DNA of 54,418 nt from an uncultured Alphaproteobacteria bacterium (GTDB lineage: Bacteria; Pseudomonadota; Alphaproteobacteria; HIMB59). The position numbers were made by a program, and so were the translations under genes. The notes under the pieces are model-generated. The model saw only the letters and a list, made by a program, of their open reading frames with translations. It made no database searches and had not been told where the DNA came from. Shown here one piece after another: positions 26,062 to 34,332 of the stretch (its first letter is position 1; each line of letters starts with the position of its first letter). The DNA lies in contig CACMWX010000006.1 in assembly GCA_902617515.1 (NCBI GenBank), positions 1 to 54,418 of the forward strand, written 5' to 3'.

Positions 26062-26646
26062 ATGTCTGACAATAAACCTTTAATGCCCTTAGCTACGGCC
26101 GTATGGTTGGTAGACAATACTGCTTTAAGTTTTTCTCAAATATCTCAATTCTGTCAATTACATGAGCTAGAAGTTCAAAGTATTGCAGATGGTGAGGACG
26201 CTTATCGTATGCAAGGGTTAAACCCCATAGCCAGTGGTCAATTAACTATGGATGAGATTAAACGTTGTGAGGGAGATCATTCACTTGAACTTCAATTGCA
26301 AAATAAAAAATCTGAGTCCATTCAATCGAGTGTTAAAACAAAAAAATACTTACCATTATCAGTAAGACAAGAAAGGCCTAAGGCTATAGCTTGGCTAATT
26401 CGTGAGTATGGACAAATACTAACAGATACGCAAATAGCTAAACTTACAAGTTCTACTAAGCCTACTGTTGCTAATATAAGGGATGGTAATCAATCTCAAC
26501 CAATTACAGAATTTAGAAACCCCACTGATCTTGGTTTATGTAATTATGAAGAGCTCGAGGCACTAGTTGAAAAAGGTCAGCGTAAAGCAGAACGCGAGAG
26601 AAAAGCAAAAGAAAAGGCAGAAAAGTTACAGTCTACTACTGCTTAG
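26062..26646 (+). CDS. DUF1013 family regulator (TrcR-like)
   Basis: A 194 aa protein of the DUF1013 family, which is restricted to Alphaproteobacteria and annotated there as cell cycle transcriptional regulator TrcR. Visible features are the N-terminal PLMPLATAVWLVDNTALSF and a first helix-turn-helix-like region (QISQFCQLHELEVQSIADG). A second such region is around ILTDTQIAKLTSSTKPTVANI, and the tail is highly charged and Lys/Glu-rich. DNA-related function is inferred from the helix-turn-helix pattern and family naming. The 3' end overlaps the convergent lipoprotein gene by 11 bases. Confidence 0.85.
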   Translation: MSDNKPLMPLATAVWLVDNTALSFSQISQFCQLHELEVQSIADGEDAYRMQGLNPIASGQLTMDEIKRCEGDHSLELQLQNKKSESIQSSVKTKKYLPLSVRQERPKAIAWLIREYGQILTDTQIAKLTSSTKPTVANIRDGNQSQPITEFRNPTDLGLCNYEELEALVEKGQRKAERERKAKEKAEKLQSTTA

Positions 26647-27160
26647 TGAAGAATAAATAAACATCTCCTAATCTTATACCAAATTTTTTCATAGTAGCTT
26701 TGTTGAATACATTTTTTTCATCTTGCATAATCATCCAATCATCAAATTTAACATTCATTATTCCATCACCATACTTGAGTTTTAATGTGTAATGCCAATT
26801 TAAAGCATTACCTGAACTTTCACCTAAAGCTACACCTATAATATCATCAGAAATTCCTTCATAAGTATTTTCACCAGTTTTTTTTATTTCCCATCTTCTG
26901 AATTCTTCCTCTCCATCATCATAGAGGAAGGTCTCATTCAGAATAAAATTATCTTCCTGTTGAATACCTTCCATTTCAACAGTAAATTGTCGCCTTACCT
27001 TTCCAAGTCTATCAATAAAAAGACCACTGGCTGTTGTTTTTCCTAAAAAATACTCTTCTATTTTAAATATTGGTTTTTTGTTGGCAAAGTCTTCAAGTTT
27101 CATGCTATTACACCCACTGACAAATATTAATAAAATACTCGCTATTAATACATTTCTCAT
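26636..27160 (-). CDS. DUF3833 family lipoprotein
   Basis: Predicted lipoprotein: from the ATG at 27160 the start reads MRNVLIASILLIFVSGC, a signal peptide with lipobox VSGC. The track frame opens 7 codons earlier at 27181. The mature part has the DUF3833 core, including YFLGKTTASGLFIDRLGKVRR and WHYTLKL. The function is unknown. DUF3833 genes recur with cyclopropane synthase, DUF1365, an FAD oxidoreductase and photolyase in sets controlled by ECF sigma/ChrR in other proteobacteria, and this gene is the last of just such a run here. The 3' end overlaps the convergent DUF1013 gene. Confidence 0.85.
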   Translation of the reverse strand: MRNVLIASILLIFVSGCNSMKLEDFANKKPIFKIEEYFLGKTTASGLFIDRLGKVRRQFTVEMEGIQQEDNFILNETFLYDDGEEEFRRWEIKKTGENTYEGISDDIIGVALGESSGNALNWHYTLKLKYGDGIMNVKFDDWMIMQDEKNVFNKATMKKFGIRLGDVYLFFTKQ

Positions 27161-27211
27161 ACACACAATCAATACGCTCATTGATGAAAGTAGATCTTTA
27201 AGAGATTTAAT

Positions 27212-28381
27212 TTACTTATTGATAAAATCTATTTGATATACATCAATAGTTTTTGCCTTAAAACCTCCTGAACAATATGATAAGTAAAAATTCCACATTC
27301 TTTTGAAATCTTCAGAGTAACCTAAATTTTTTATTATATCCCATTTATTGTTAAAATTTTTTCTCCACATCTCAAGTGTTTGATAATAACTATCCGCCAT
27401 TTGATTTTTAATTTGGAAGTCGAATTTTTTTTGATTAGCTATTTTTTCTAAAGCTTTTACTGATGGTAACATTCCACCAGGAAAAATATATTTTTGAATA
27501 AAATCGATTTTTCGAGTATACCTCTCAAATAAATCTTCGAAGATTACAATAGTTTGCATTGAAAAGACACCCGATGGTTTTAACAAGTCTTTAATTTTTT
27601 CAAAATAAGTTTGCCAATATTGTATTCCAACAGCTTCAAACATTTCAATGGAGTAGATTCTAGAATATTCTCCTTGATGTTCTCTGTAATCTTTATATAT
27701 GACATTTAGCTTATTTTCTAAATGATGTTCTCTAATTTTTGATTTTACGAATTCGTATTGCTCTTTTGAGATAGTTAAAGTATCGATTTTGATATCAGGG
27801 AATTTTGAAATTAAATAAAAAGCAAAACTTCCCCATCCAGACCCAATTTCTAAAACATGATCGCCTGGTCTTGGCTCATTACCCTCAATAAGACTTTCAA
27901 ATTTATTTTTTTGTGCCTCAGATAACGTTTCCAAGCCTGTTTTAAAAAAACCTGAGGAATAAGTTAAAGTATCATCCAGCCACTCCAAATAGAAGTCGTT
28001 ACCAAGATCATAGTGAGCATGAATATTTTTTTTACTCTGAAATAATGAGTTTTTAGTTTTATTCATATATTTTTTTGATAAAAATCTGTAAAACTTAGAT
28101 CCACTCATTTCGTTACCAAAAGCTCTTTCATTTAGTGCGCCAAATTCTAAGAATTTACTTAAATCGTCTGCTTCAAATTTCTTTTTTATATAAGCTTCAC
28201 CAAGCCCGACTGAACCACGAAAATACAAATCCCATATCATAGAGATACGACTAATTGTTAAATGCACTGAAGGGCCCTCTAATTCACCGTAAAACTCATA
28301 AGATTTACCCTTAACATTTAAAGTCAAAGATCCATATCTGATTTTAGAACAAACTTTTTTTATATATCTATCAATAAACAA
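27212..28381 (-). CDS. Cyclopropane-fatty-acyl-phospholipid synthase family methyltransferase
   Basis: SAM-dependent enzyme methylating unsaturated acyl chains of membrane phospholipids. The 389 aa protein has the SAM-binding loop VLEIGSGWGSFAFYL, the HYDLGNDFYLEWLDDTLTYSSG segment just before it, IYSIEMFEAVGIQYW, and FIQKYIFPGGMLPS, all CFA synthase features. It may make cyclopropane or methyl-branched (including furan-precursor) acyl chains; the sequence alone does not decide. It follows DUF1365 by 18 bases in the light-stress-like cluster. Confidence 0.93.
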   Translation of the reverse strand: MFIDRYIKKVCSKIRYGSLTLNVKGKSYEFYGELEGPSVHLTISRISMIWDLYFRGSVGLGEAYIKKKFEADDLSKFLEFGALNERAFGNEMSGSKFYRFLSKKYMNKTKNSLFQSKKNIHAHYDLGNDFYLEWLDDTLTYSSGFFKTGLETLSEAQKNKFESLIEGNEPRPGDHVLEIGSGWGSFAFYLISKFPDIKIDTLTISKEQYEFVKSKIREHHLENKLNVIYKDYREHQGEYSRIYSIEMFEAVGIQYWQTYFEKIKDLLKPSGVFSMQTIVIFEDLFERYTRKIDFIQKYIFPGGMLPSVKALEKIANQKKFDFQIKNQMADSYYQTLEMWRKNFNNKWDIIKNLGYSEDFKRMWNFYLSYCSGGFKAKTIDVYQIDFINK

Positions 28382-28399
28382 GATTTTACCTAAATTTAA

Positions 28400-29152
28400 T
28401 TAATCTAAGTATAGATTATCTTTTATTCTATTGGAATATTTAAAGAATTTACTTTTTTTTAAAAAAAGCTTGATTGCCTGATAGTGAATAAGAGTGATTG
28501 TTTTTACACTCCCAAAAATATTTAAAATTAAAAACAAAATAAAATTATAGAAAGTTATTTCTTTTAAATTTAAATCTATAGAGGCATAAAATATTTGCTC
28601 CTTTTTAAGGTTAAATTGATTAATATTACAAAAAAAATGGTCTTTTCTTTTATTTTTTGAAGAAATCTTATAAGTGCAGTCCATTTCAATAAATGGTGAT
28701 ACATACATATTTTTTTTAAACTCTTTATCTTTAAACTTGTTCAAAGTTAAATAATGAACTTGGTCTCCAAATGTATTTTTCACTTCATATATAATCGACT
28801 TAACTTTATTTTTACTATCAAGATATAAATAAAAGCTAATAGGATTAAAAGAATAACCAACAATTGATGGGATACATATAAATTGAATACTATTAAAATT
28901 AATATTGTGTTTTTCAGCAACATTTTTTGCAAAATCATATAAACTCTTTTTTTTATTTCTAAATCCGTGCTGTTTATAAAAAATTGAAAAAAAGTTAAAT
29001 CTATTTAGAGATATAAATGGATGGATATTTATTGTGTTACTAAGATTTATACTTAAGTAAGGTGCATTATATTGAAAAAAATTATCAGTATCCCTTGTTC
29101 TTTTATGAATTATTTTACCTATTCCAAAACAATGAGAGGAAATTAATTCCAT
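28400..29152 (-). CDS. DUF1365 family protein
   Basis: A 250 aa member of DUF1365, a family almost always next to cyclopropane synthase and an FAD-dependent oxidoreductase. Recognisable parts are the N-terminal HKRTRDTDNFFQYNAPYLSI (family HxRxxPxxxxF), VGYSFNPISFYLYLD, YEVKNTFGDQVHYL, and FYVSPFIEMDCTY-like MYVSPFIEM. The biochemical role is not established; participation in lipid modification is inferred from genome context. It overlaps the oxidoreductase gene by 10 bases. Confidence 0.88.
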   Translation of the reverse strand: MELISSHCFGIGKIIHKRTRDTDNFFQYNAPYLSINLSNTINIHPFISLNRFNFFSIFYKQHGFRNKKKSLYDFAKNVAEKHNINFNSIQFICIPSIVGYSFNPISFYLYLDSKNKVKSIIYEVKNTFGDQVHYLTLNKFKDKEFKKNMYVSPFIEMDCTYKISSKNKRKDHFFCNINQFNLKKEQIFYASIDLNLKEITFYNFILFLILNIFGSVKTITLIHYQAIKLFLKKSKFFKYSNRIKDNLYLD

Positions 29153-30438
29153 TGCACTCTTGATGTATCCGCATTTTTAAACTCCTTCAAATCAATATTT
29201 AACCTTTTACAAACTTTTATAGCAGATTGAATACCGTCTTCATGAAAACCATAGCCAAGATAACTACCAACATAATAAGAATTCTCATAGCCTTGAATTT
29301 GTGAAATATTTTTTTGGGCATTTAAAGTTTTAGGTGAGAATATTGGATGTTCGTAAATTGTTTGATAGTGATTCTGATTTTGATCCTGATTTAAAGAGAC
29401 AAAGAAATTGTCATTAGTTTCTAGTGGTTGCAATTTATTCATCCAATAACTTAAAGTGCATTTATTATTTAAATTCGTATGAAAATTCCAACTTGACCAA
29501 GCTTTTAAATGAGTTGGCATAAGAGAGTTATTTTGATGCAATTGTGCTAAATTTTTTTGAAAATCAAATTCATTTAAAACCTCATGCTCTTTCTGATGTA
29601 TTTTATCTAAAAGAGGAAAAAAATGGTTGGGAGGACATGCAAATATTATAATGTCAAAAACAGATTTTTTTCCCTCAAAGAAAATTTCAATCTTGTCATT
29701 TCTTGAAATTTTTTGAATTCTACATGACTTTTTGATTTTAAATTTTGCGGATTTAATTAATAAATTGATATATTGTTTAGAACCATTTCTTATTGTTTTC
29801 CATTGTGGTCTATTCGTGAAATTAAACAATTTGTGATTTTGAAAAAAATTAATAATACTTTTTAATGGCTGATTAAGAGAGTCTTGATCGGGAGTTGACC
29901 AAATACTTGAAATTAAAGGAACAAGATGGAAATTAATAAATTCATCAGAGTAATTTTTTGTTTTAAGAAAATCTCTAATTGAAATATCTGATGTAATATT
30001 TTTTTTTTGATAAACTTTATAAAAAATAATGATGTCTTTTAACATTTTGTAGAATTTTAAATTAAAAAAATTTTTACGATCTGCAAATAATGCACTTAAA
30101 CTTCCTCCTCCGTACTCGAATTTGTTTTCCTCATTAAGAAAACTAAAGGACATATTGCTATTAACAGTTTCGACTTTGAGAAGATCAAAAAATTTTGTTA
30201 AATTTGGGTATGTCAGTTCATTGTAGACAATAAAACCTGTATCTATTGGTATAGTATTTCCATTACTATCTTTGACTTCTCTTGTATTTGCATGCCCACC
30301 TAAATAATCATTTTTCTCAAATAGTGTTACATCAAAATATTCTTGTGAAAAATATGCTGTAGATAATCCCGCTATACCAGATCCAATTATAGCTATGCTT
30401 TTTTTCAAATTATGATTTCGTTTGTTGATAAGCATCAA
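29143..30438 (-). CDS. FAD-dependent amine-oxidase-like oxidoreductase
   Basis: Flavoprotein of the amine oxidase/desaturase superfamily. The dinucleotide-binding motif IAIIGSGIAGLSTAYF sits near the N-terminus, followed by FEKNDYLGGHANT, DTGFIVYNELTYPN, and a C-terminal YVGSYLGYGFHEDGIQSA that closes the FAD site. At 431 aa it matches the NAD/FAD-binding proteins encoded with DUF1365 and cyclopropane synthase. The likely substrate is a membrane acyl chain (inference from context). It overlaps the photolyase gene by 29 bases. Confidence 0.88.
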   Translation of the reverse strand: MMLINKRNHNLKKSIAIIGSGIAGLSTAYFSQEYFDVTLFEKNDYLGGHANTREVKDSNGNTIPIDTGFIVYNELTYPNLTKFFDLLKVETVNSNMSFSFLNEENKFEYGGGSLSALFADRKNFFNLKFYKMLKDIIIFYKVYQKKNITSDISIRDFLKTKNYSDEFINFHLVPLISSIWSTPDQDSLNQPLKSIINFFQNHKLFNFTNRPQWKTIRNGSKQYINLLIKSAKFKIKKSCRIQKISRNDKIEIFFEGKKSVFDIIIFACPPNHFFPLLDKIHQKEHEVLNEFDFQKNLAQLHQNNSLMPTHLKAWSSWNFHTNLNNKCTLSYWMNKLQPLETNDNFFVSLNQDQNQNHYQTIYEHPIFSPKTLNAQKNISQIQGYENSYYVGSYLGYGFHEDGIQSAIKVCKRLNIDLKEFKNADTSRVQWN

Positions 30439-31816
30439 GTGCTCTGTTGCGGGACTCTTTCAAATCAACGATTGGATTAACATATTTTTTTTCTTTGACT
30501 AAACTATCTAATAATTTTTTATCTAAATATGGCTCAAATACTGTTTTTGATGAATTAAATATTTTTAATTGTGGAATATACTTCAAGATAAATTGAGCCT
30601 GTGGATCGAACTTCTCTGACTGAAGCACAGGATTAAATACACGAAAATATGGGGAAGCATCTGCGCCACAGCCTGCTATCCACTGCCATCCAGCTGCATT
30701 ACTAGCTTCATCATAATCTAGTAAACTTTTTTGAAAATACCGCTCACCTAATGTCCAGTTTAATAATAAATTTTTCACAAGAAAACTTCCAACAACCATT
30801 CTAAGCCTATTATGCATCCATCCCTCTTCATAAATTTGACTCATTGCAGCGTCTACAAGAGGTATGCCTGTTTTACCCTCAGTCCATAAAGCAAAATCTT
30901 TTTTACTACTTCTCCATGGGAATTTTTTAAATTTTGGGTTAATCGGTTTAGTTGATAAATCTTCAGAATAATACAACAATGAATAAGAAAATTCTCGCCA
31001 GCCAATTTCTGATAAATAAGTATTTACAGCATTATTAGATTTTTTTGAATTTTGGATTTTTTCAACTATTACCCGCGGGGATATCTCTCCAAATCTTAAG
31101 TGAGGAGATATTCTTGATGTTTGATCAAAATCAGGCCTATTTCTATTTACATCATATTTATCTATATGAGAAGAAATGTATGTCTCAATTTTTTTCAAAG
31201 CTGCATCCTCTCCTGGACTCCAATAATTATTAAACTTCTCATACCAACTTCTATTTGATAAAAAATCGATTTTAGTTTTTTCATTGTGTTTAAATGATTT
31301 GATTAATGAATTTTTTTGGTAAGAAAATTTCTTGTTCAAATAAACTTTAAAAGCAGTTTTCCAATAAGGAGTAAAAACTTTAAAGAACTGACCAGAGTTA
31401 TTTTGTATTTCCCAAGGCTCATTAAGTAAGTGTGAATTAAAAGTTTCAACATGAATATTTTTATTTTTAAAAAAACTCTTTATCTCAGTGTCTCTTTTAA
31501 TAGATTGGTCTGAGTAGAGCCTATTCCAAATTAATGATGAAATTTTGTATTTTTCAATTAGGTGTGAGAGATTTTTTTTCGCTTCACCATCAGTGATAAT
31601 AAGCTTTACATTAAATTTTTGTTCTAAATTCTTGGAATGCAAATGAAGAGTTTTATTTAACCACCATTGACCAGCATCTCCAGTGGCTTTCTTTTCAATG
31701 TCATCATAAATATAAACAAGTAATGCTGGGGATTTTTGTTTTGATATAAATTCCAGACAGGGATTATCAGTAATCCTAAAGTCTCTTCTCAGCCAATATA
31801 AAGTTCTATTTTCGAT
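30410..31816 (-). CDS. phr: Deoxyribodipyrimidine photolyase, N-terminus without a canonical start codon
   Basis: Light-driven enzyme repairing cyclobutane pyrimidine dimers. The FAD domain is complete: WHNRLRM-type HNRLRMVVGSFLVKNLL, DYDEASNAAGWQWIAGCG and PYFRVFNP. The antenna domain is only complete if the frame is extended upstream of the TTG at 31642: the 58 codons before it read RTLYWLRRDFRITDNPCL, YIYDDIEKKATGDAGQWWL, a textbook photolyase N-terminus. No ATG, GTG or TTG lies in that frame before the TAA of rpmG; ATC codons at 31819 and 31816 are at the expected place. I give 31816 as the approximate start. Full length is about 468 aa, normal for the family. Confidence 0.88.
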   Translation of the reverse strand: MENRTLYWLRRDFRITDNPCLEFISKQKSPALLVYIYDDIEKKATGDAGQWWLNKTLHLHSKNLEQKFNVKLIITDGEAKKNLSHLIEKYKISSLIWNRLYSDQSIKRDTEIKSFFKNKNIHVETFNSHLLNEPWEIQNNSGQFFKVFTPYWKTAFKVYLNKKFSYQKNSLIKSFKHNEKTKIDFLSNRSWYEKFNNYWSPGEDAALKKIETYISSHIDKYDVNRNRPDFDQTSRISPHLRFGEISPRVIVEKIQNSKKSNNAVNTYLSEIGWREFSYSLLYYSEDLSTKPINPKFKKFPWRSSKKDFALWTEGKTGIPLVDAAMSQIYEEGWMHNRLRMVVGSFLVKNLLLNWTLGERYFQKSLLDYDEASNAAGWQWIAGCGADASPYFRVFNPVLQSEKFDPQAQFILKYIPQLKIFNSSKTVFEPYLDKKLLDSLVKEKKYVNPIVDLKESRNRALDAYQQTKS

Positions 31817-31834
31817 GATAAAATAATAACAAAA

Positions 31835-32029
31835 TTATTTACTATGAGGAGGCATTTTCTTTTCTACAAACCAAACATGCTGTTTCAAAACAGGGTCATA
31901 CTTTCTCTGGCGAAGTTTGTCAGAAACTTTCAATCCTTTAGTGGGTTTACGTACAATATATTTTGTGCCGGTTTCAGGTTTTTCTTCAGGTATTAGCTGT
32001 TTAAGTTGGTATGTAGACTTTTTAGCCAT
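31835..32029 (-). CDS. rpmG: 50S ribosomal protein L33 (cysteine-free type)
   Basis: Small ribosomal protein of the large subunit. The 64 aa sequence has the L33 core KYIVRKPTKG and RKYDPVLKQHVWFVEKK; the zinc cysteines are absent, as in most Alphaproteobacteria. It is about 9 residues longer than the common 55 aa form, with an extra N-terminal loop and a short C-terminal tail ending PPHSK. Its stop is in the same reading frame as the photolyase, only 6 codons before that protein's expected N-terminus, so the two are probably co-transcribed. Confidence 0.9.
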   Translation of the reverse strand: MAKKSTYQLKQLIPEEKPETGTKYIVRKPTKGLKVSDKLRQRKYDPVLKQHVWFVEKKMPPHSK

Positions 32030-32081
32030 TGGCGTAAACTAAACTAATTTTGAATTTGGTCAACATTGATATTTAATGAAA

Positions 32082-32945
32082 TTAAAGAACTTTTTTCCAA
32101 TGTTCTCGCTTATCTTTGAGAGAACGTCTCTTTTTTTCTGTCATATTATCAAAACAGATGGAACATGAATATCCCTCTTCATATTTAGGAGATTTTCTCT
32201 CTCTTGGAGTTAAAGGCATGTTACACCCGTAACAAAGCTTACTCGTACCTTGAGAAAGTTGCTTGTTCAAAGATACTCTGTAGTCAAAAACAAAGCACTC
32301 ACCCTTCCATGAGTCAGCAGATGTGGTTTCAAAATATTTTAATATTCCTCCTTTAAGTTGATATGTCTCAATACCATATTTTTCCATTAAAGGTCCTGCT
32401 TTTTCACATCTAATACCACCTGTACAATAAATACCAACTTTTTTATTCTGAAATTTTTCTTTGTTATTCTTTATATAATTTTTGAAATCTTTAAATGTTT
32501 CAATTTTAGGGTTGATAGCATTTTTATAATGACCAATTTTAAATTCATAATCATTTCTTGTATCAAGAATTTCTACATTTTTATCATTAGCAAATTTATC
32601 CCAATCACTTGGTTCAATAAATTTAGATTTTTTAATGTCTGAAATTTTTAATCCAAAATCAGATGTAACTATTTCCTTTTTAAGTTTAATTTTAAACTCG
32701 TTAAAAATTCTTTGGCCATTAAAGTCTGATATTTTTATATTTTCTTTAGTGACTCCTAAAGACATTAAATAGTCGATAATTTTTTTTTCTAATTTTGAAG
32801 AGACTGCTATTGTACCATTTAAACCTTCCTCACTGACAATAATCGAACCTTTTATTTGTTTTAAAAGAAAGTGTAAATTTAACCTCTCTTTTAATAATCT
32901 GGGATTGGATACGTTAAAGAAACTATAAAACGCAATGACTCTCAT
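32082..32945 (-). CDS. trhO: tRNA uridine(34) hydroxylase TrhO (rhodanese family)
   Basis: Oxygen-dependent hydroxylase forming 5-hydroxyuridine at tRNA position 34 (YceA/TrhO). The 287 aa protein has the N-terminal ferredoxin-like domain (GSIIVSEEGLNGTIAVS), a rhodanese domain with DTRNDYEFKIGHY and the active loop YCTGGIRCEKA, where Cys174 is the predicted catalytic residue. A C-terminal CYGCNMPLTP and YSCSICFD pair looks like a zinc site. Transcribed alone or with hemA upstream (44 bases). Confidence 0.93.
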   Translation of the reverse strand: MRVIAFYSFFNVSNPRLLKERLNLHFLLKQIKGSIIVSEEGLNGTIAVSSKLEKKIIDYLMSLGVTKENIKISDFNGQRIFNEFKIKLKKEIVTSDFGLKISDIKKSKFIEPSDWDKFANDKNVEILDTRNDYEFKIGHYKNAINPKIETFKDFKNYIKNNKEKFQNKKVGIYCTGGIRCEKAGPLMEKYGIETYQLKGGILKYFETTSADSWKGECFVFDYRVSLNKQLSQGTSKLCYGCNMPLTPRERKSPKYEEGYSCSICFDNMTEKKRRSLKDKREHWKKVL

Positions 32946-32989
32946 TAGTATGTTTTATAACAAATGTATAGATTGATCAAATAAGGCGT

Positions 32990-34258
32990 TTAAATTACTT
33001 TGATTTTATTAGTAAATTGATTTTCAAATTTAACTAACTGAGGCATAAATTTAAACCAAGCATCTTTCAAAGCTTCTACAAATTTTTCAGTAGACTCTGG
33101 GTCATGACATGGAGTGGGAGTTATTCTTATTCTCTCAGTTCCTTTTGGGACTGTTGGATAATTAATAGGCTGAACATAAACCTGGTGCTCATTTAAAAGA
33201 AAATCACTAATCTCTTTACATAATTTGCTATCTCCAATTAATACTGGGATTATATGTGAACCTGAGTCTAAAAAAGGAATACCTGCGGTTCGTAGTTCTT
33301 TTTTAACAAAATCTACATTCTCAAAGAATGAAGATCGAATTTCATCGTTTTTCTTTACTTGTCTAATGCTCTCTAGACTTCCAGCAGCTACTGCTGGGCA
33401 CATGGATGTTGTGAAAATAAATCCTTTTGAAAAACTTCTAACAAAATCAATTATTGTCTCAGTCGAGGCTATATAACCTCCAGCTAGACCAAATGCTTTT
33501 GCCAATGTTCCATTGATAATATCAATATGCTCAGATAATCCTTTTTGATCTGCTACACCTGCTGCATTGGGACCGTATAAACCTACAGCATGAACTTCAT
33601 CTAAGTATATTAATGCTCCATTATCCTGTGCAACCTGAATAATGTCTTCTAGTGGTGCAAAATCAGCTTCCATTGAATAGACAGACTCCAAGACAATAAT
33701 TTTTGGTCGAGAAAAATCTACTCCCTTTAGAATGTCCTTTAGGTGTTTTACATCATTATGACGATAAATAGCTTTTTCTTTTTTACTTGTACGAATTCCT
33801 TCTATAAGTGATGCGTGATTTAGTTCATCACTTAAAACTAAACAATTATCAAAAGCAGATATAATAGACTTTAGTGCAGACTCATTAGCACTATATCCTG
33901 AATTAAATGCTAGAGCTCTTTCTTTTTTATGTAAGAGTGCGATTTCTTTTTCGAGTTGAATATGAAAATTAGTAGTACCTGATATATTCCTTGTTCCTCC
34001 GCTTCCCGCTCCTAACTTTTCTGCAGCAGATTGCATTGCGGAAATAACTTCTTTGTTCTGGCTCATGCCTAAGTAATCATTTGAACACCAGACATCAATC
34101 TCTTCGGTTTGACCATTACTATGTCTTGTAGCTTTGGGATACTGTCCGGCTTTTCTTTCTATGTTGTTAAATACTCTGTAGTGGCCTTCATCCTTAATTT
34201 TATCAATTTCAGATTGAAGAGTGCTTAGATAATTAGATTTCCAATTGTGATTTTTCAC
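32990..34258 (-). CDS. hemA: 5-aminolevulinate synthase (ALAS)
   Basis: PLP enzyme condensing glycine and succinyl-CoA to 5-aminolevulinate, the first step of the C4 heme pathway that defines Alphaproteobacteria and mitochondria. Evidence: WCSNDYLGMSQN, GSGGTRNISGTT, LDEVHAVGLYGP, and the PLP lysine in NGTLAKAFGLAGGY (Lys254), with a C-terminal RIRITPTPCHD. The length of 422 aa is standard. It lies on the opposite strand from the hemC-B-E-H-F-J run, separated from it by two oxidoreductase genes. Confidence 0.97.
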   Translation of the reverse strand: MKNHNWKSNYLSTLQSEIDKIKDEGHYRVFNNIERKAGQYPKATRHSNGQTEEIDVWCSNDYLGMSQNKEVISAMQSAAEKLGAGSGGTRNISGTTNFHIQLEKEIALLHKKERALAFNSGYSANESALKSIISAFDNCLVLSDELNHASLIEGIRTSKKEKAIYRHNDVKHLKDILKGVDFSRPKIIVLESVYSMEADFAPLEDIIQVAQDNGALIYLDEVHAVGLYGPNAAGVADQKGLSEHIDIINGTLAKAFGLAGGYIASTETIIDFVRSFSKGFIFTTSMCPAVAAGSLESIRQVKKNDEIRSSFFENVDFVKKELRTAGIPFLDSGSHIIPVLIGDSKLCKEISDFLLNEHQVYVQPINYPTVPKGTERIRITPTPCHDPESTEKFVEALKDAWFKFMPQLVKFENQFTNKIKVI

Positions 34259-34310
34259 AATTATTAATTTATTTTTTACTAATCTAAAAGATACTGCAAT
34301 AAAGACGCAT

Positions 34311-34332
34311 AAAGCCTCTAATTAGGGGCTTT
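34311..34332 (-). terminator. Imperfect hairpin at the 3' end of the LLM oxidoreductase gene
   Basis: Eleven-base arms (AAAGCCTCTAA / TTAGGGGCTTT on the plus strand) form a hairpin that contains the LLM gene's TAA stop. In the minus-strand transcript there is one mismatch and only a weak U-rich tail, so termination before hemA would be partial. On the plus strand it is followed by five Ts, but no plus-strand gene leads into it. Confidence 0.35.
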
